Assembly: GCA_964522605.1 (NCBI GenBank)
Contig: CAZFWV010000140.1
Location: 1-15,873 of the forward strand
DNA from: CAVZLD01 sp964522605
GTDB taxonomy: Bacteria > Planctomycetota > Planctomycetia > Pirellulales > Pirellulaceae
Reading direction: 5' to 3'
DNA length: 15,873 nt
Shown: positions 13,872-15,873 of the stretch, piece after piece
Layout of the letters: each line of letters opens with the position of its first letter
Numbering within the stretch: the stretch's first letter is position 1
Position numbers and translations under genes: made by a program
Notes under the pieces: model-generated
Seen by the model: the letters and a program-made list of their open reading frames with translations, nothing else
Databases searched by the model: none
Told to the model about the DNA's origin: nothing

Positions 13872-14942
13872 ATGTCAGCTTCGTTCCGTGCACATTCCGT
13901 CCGTGCCCGACGCGCGGGAATCAGCCTGTTGGAGATCATGATCTCGATTGGGGTCGTGGGGATTGGACTGATCGGCGTCGCTGCCATGATCCCTCTGGCT
14001 CATCACAAGGCGGCACAGGGCGTGCAGGAAGATCGTAAGGCACTGTATGGAAAGCGGGCCTTTCGCGAGTTCCGTGTGCGCGGCATGGATCGCTGGGAGA
14101 ATCTGTATAGCCCAATGGATGACCCCTTGAAGGAGGACATCGGCATTTGGAGAAGTCGGCCGATCTGCCTGGATCCGCTGATGGTGGCCCGAGGACAAAC
14201 CACTTTTCCATCTGGAGGCACCGGAGTCTTCGCGACACTCCGTGTGAGCTTGATCAACAAGGATTTGGAGGAGTGGAGACTGTTGATGGGTTTGAGCGAT
14301 CCGACTCGAGCGGTCATGGGATGGACGGAGGCCGAAGCGAGAGAAGTTCTTCGTCTGCGAGATGACCTCCATGCGGCTCGTCCGGATGACTCGAGCCTGC
14401 CCGTTGGTTTGCAGTATGTGGACCTCAGTGAAGATGCATCGCCGAGCGTATATCAGATGGAATCGACTGGAGATTACAGTTGGATGGCGACGCTGGTTCC
14501 TGAGCAGCGGCTCGGTGGCGACATGTACACGGTTTCGATTGTCGTGTTCTTCCGGCGGAGATTGGATTTAGCTTCGCCGGAGGAGATTACCGCCCAGGTG
14601 GCAGTGGCAAATCTGTCCGGTCCGATCAAGAATGTCGGGCTCACTCCGGCGTCACCTCAACTGACAGATTTTGGCTGGAATAAGTTGACGGCAGACAATT
14701 GGATCCTCCTCGCCGCGGTTGATCCGACTGCGCCTAAGTTTGCGAATATTGTTGATATGAAATGGTATCGCGTCCTGATGGCGAGCGAGCAAAATGGGAC
14801 GTTGGATGTGACGTTAGATGGTCCCGACTGGAATGTCAGTCAGGCGGCTGGCGTGGGCCTGTATGCAATATCTCTGCAGGGGGTCGTCGCCGTTTACGAG
14901 AAGACCGTTCGGATGCATGACTCGTCGCTTTACGCGAAGTAG
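13872..14942 (+). CDS. GspI/PilV-like prepilin
   Basis: A 356-aa prepilin-like protein with the best Shine-Dalgarno of the cluster (GGGAGGA, 13855-13861, inside the end of the preceding gene). The leader ends RRAG, followed by ISLLEIMISIGVVGIGLIG, giving Gly-1, Ile+1 and Glu+5. The ISLLE start and Gly-rich helix are characteristic of GspI/PilV minor pilins. A basic segment (REFRVRGMDRWENLY) and a large domain without a recognised fold follow. It is two to three times longer than a typical GspI. Position after the GspH-like gene agrees with the conserved G-H-I order. No GspJ-like gene follows directly; instead a gap of about 200 bp precedes the GspK-like gene. Confidence 0.78.
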   Translation: MSASFRAHSVRARRAGISLLEIMISIGVVGIGLIGVAAMIPLAHHKAAQGVQEDRKALYGKRAFREFRVRGMDRWENLYSPMDDPLKEDIGIWRSRPICLDPLMVARGQTTFPSGGTGVFATLRVSLINKDLEEWRLLMGLSDPTRAVMGWTEAEAREVLRLRDDLHAARPDDSSLPVGLQYVDLSEDASPSVYQMESTGDYSWMATLVPEQRLGGDMYTVSIVVFFRRRLDLASPEEITAQVAVANLSGPIKNVGLTPASPQLTDFGWNKLTADNWILLAAVDPTAPKFANIVDMKWYRVLMASEQNGTLDVTLDGPDWNVSQAAGVGLYAISLQGVVAVYEKTVRMHDSSLYAK

Positions 14943-15140
14943 TTGTTGCGTGTGCTGTTGCCGCCAGAAATACAAAGTCGCGTAATGAGGATCGTCGGTT
15001 GATCCGAAACGAAGGTGATGGGCTCGAATTCGTCTTCCTAGAAAACACTTCTGGAGACGGCGGAAGAGTTGCCGCACGAAGAGAGAAGCCGGTAGCCCTG
15101 GGGCAAGAGCTGCCGATCGAAAAGAACGGGTAACAGAGCA

Positions 15141-15873
15141 ATGGCACGTCGCAAGTCCAGTCGTCGCGGCATTCTGCTGCTGATTGTCCTCAGTCTGCTG
15201 GTGCTGTTTGTCCTGATCGGTGTGACTTTTATCGTCGTTGCGTCGAATTACAAGACACACGCCAAGGCGATTTCACGCCATGAGCAGCACGGTGATGATC
15301 CGAGTAAGGAACTGAATTCCGCCCTCTATTCGTTGCTTCGTGGTACACCTTCCCCCGATCTGTCCGAACTGGGTTACCCTACCGATTTGACGTATCGGCA
15401 CAGTCTGTTGGGAGATCTTTACGGTCGTCCAGGATTCACCGCGACGGCAGCCAACGTCTCCTTTGAACCGCAGAATGGACCGGGGAATTTGGGGCTGTTG
15501 CGGATCGATTTTGATGCGACAACGACAGCCGGGCGGTGGTTCGATTCGGAAGGCTATTACAGCGGCAGTGTACTGACCATGATCGACGGGCCGGCTCACG
15601 GTCAAAGCACACGCGTGGTCGGCTACCGAAGACGAGATGCCGATCCCGCTGTCGAAAACGTTTACTCTCTGCTTATTGAATCGTTTAAGCAGCCGTTCTC
15701 GCCGAAGGATCTTGCGCAGCTTCAGAATAAAAAGTTCTTGGTCAATGATCCGCCGTTCAACGGCACGGGCGATGGGTATTACACATATGCTTCCGACGAT
15801 ACGACCGATGGCCGGAAGGGAACCCCGGGTGCGCTGGATGCCAAGGTTCCCTATCCATTAGATGATTTGAGCT
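15141..15873 (+). CDS. GspK-like prepilin, N-terminal part (runs off the window)
   Basis: An open frame of at least 244 codons begins at ATG 15141 and has no stop before the window end. The leader MARRKSSRRG is followed by ILLLIVLSLLVLFVLIG. It has a Gly-1 cleavage site but no Glu+5 (residue +5 is Ile), the known exception shown by GspK-type pseudopilins, which cap the fibre tip. The exported part includes HSLLGDLYGRPG and FNGTGDGYYTY. An in-frame TAG at 15093-15095 limits upstream starts. No strong Shine-Dalgarno is seen. Position at the end of a G-G-H-I series fits GspK. Other possibilities are a PilX-like protein or a large planctomycete-specific pilus-associated protein; the full length is unknown. 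Confidence 0.72.
   Translation, partial: MARRKSSRRGILLLIVLSLLVLFVLIGVTFIVVASNYKTHAKAISRHEQHGDDPSKELNSALYSLLRGTPSPDLSELGYPTDLTYRHSLLGDLYGRPGFTATAANVSFEPQNGPGNLGLLRIDFDATTTAGRWFDSEGYYSGSVLTMIDGPAHGQSTRVVGYRRRDADPAVENVYSLLIESFKQPFSPKDLAQLQNKKFLVNDPPFNGTGDGYYTYASDDTTDGRKGTPGALDAKVPYPLDDLS

Overview
The window looks like a chromosomal segment of a planctomycete, probably Pirellulales-like. The inference rests on moderately high G+C, spacious intergenic regions, weak or absent Shine-Dalgarno sequences on several genes, large prepilins of the AFTLVELLVV type, and a pilus cluster carrying two full-length GspE/PilB ATPases around a PilT. No rRNA, tRNA, IS element, phage gene or CRISPR array was seen.

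Region 1 (67-2789) is a phosphate-response module. pstS (periplasmic phosphate-binding protein, minus strand) is divergent from phoU and phoB (plus strand). Between pstS and phoU lie four direct TTCA repeats spaced exactly 11 bp apart, oriented toward pstS. This is the geometry of a Pho box, so the encoded PhoB-like regulator may act on this promoter. No pstC/pstA/pstB or phoR kinase is present in the window.

Region 2 (2790-3888) is sparse. It holds one probable small protein of unknown function (86 aa), a perfect 29-bp inverted repeat with a 17-nt loop, and the upstream region of the pilus cluster.

Region 3 (3889 to the window end) is a type IV pilus / type II secretion-like machine, all on the plus strand: GspE/PilB-like ATPase 1, a 419-bp leader, the retraction ATPase PilT, GspE/PilB-like ATPase 2, the inner-membrane platform protein GspF/PilC, then four prepilin-like proteins in nearly gapless order (two GspG-like, one GspH-like, one GspI/PilV-like) and a fifth, GspK-like, that runs off the window. 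The order G-G-H-I-K recalls T2SS pseudopilin operons, while PilT is a type IV pilus marker, so the system is best called a T4P/T2SS-family machine. Secretin, PilMNO/GspLM and prepilin peptidase are not in the window. The ATPases would power assembly and retraction of a fibre built on GspF from the prepilins.

The most notable observations are the Pho-box array; the sequence split between the two GspE paralogues (one with a near-consensus c-di-GMP-type MshEN domain, the other with a degraded one and an altered Walker B flank); a roughly 60-residue hydrophobic insertion in GspF; EF-hand-like DxDxDG loops in both GspG-like prepilins; the large inverted repeat; and an unusual pilT leader with a duplicated start site, a short upstream ORF and a terminator-like hairpin next to the ribosome-binding site.
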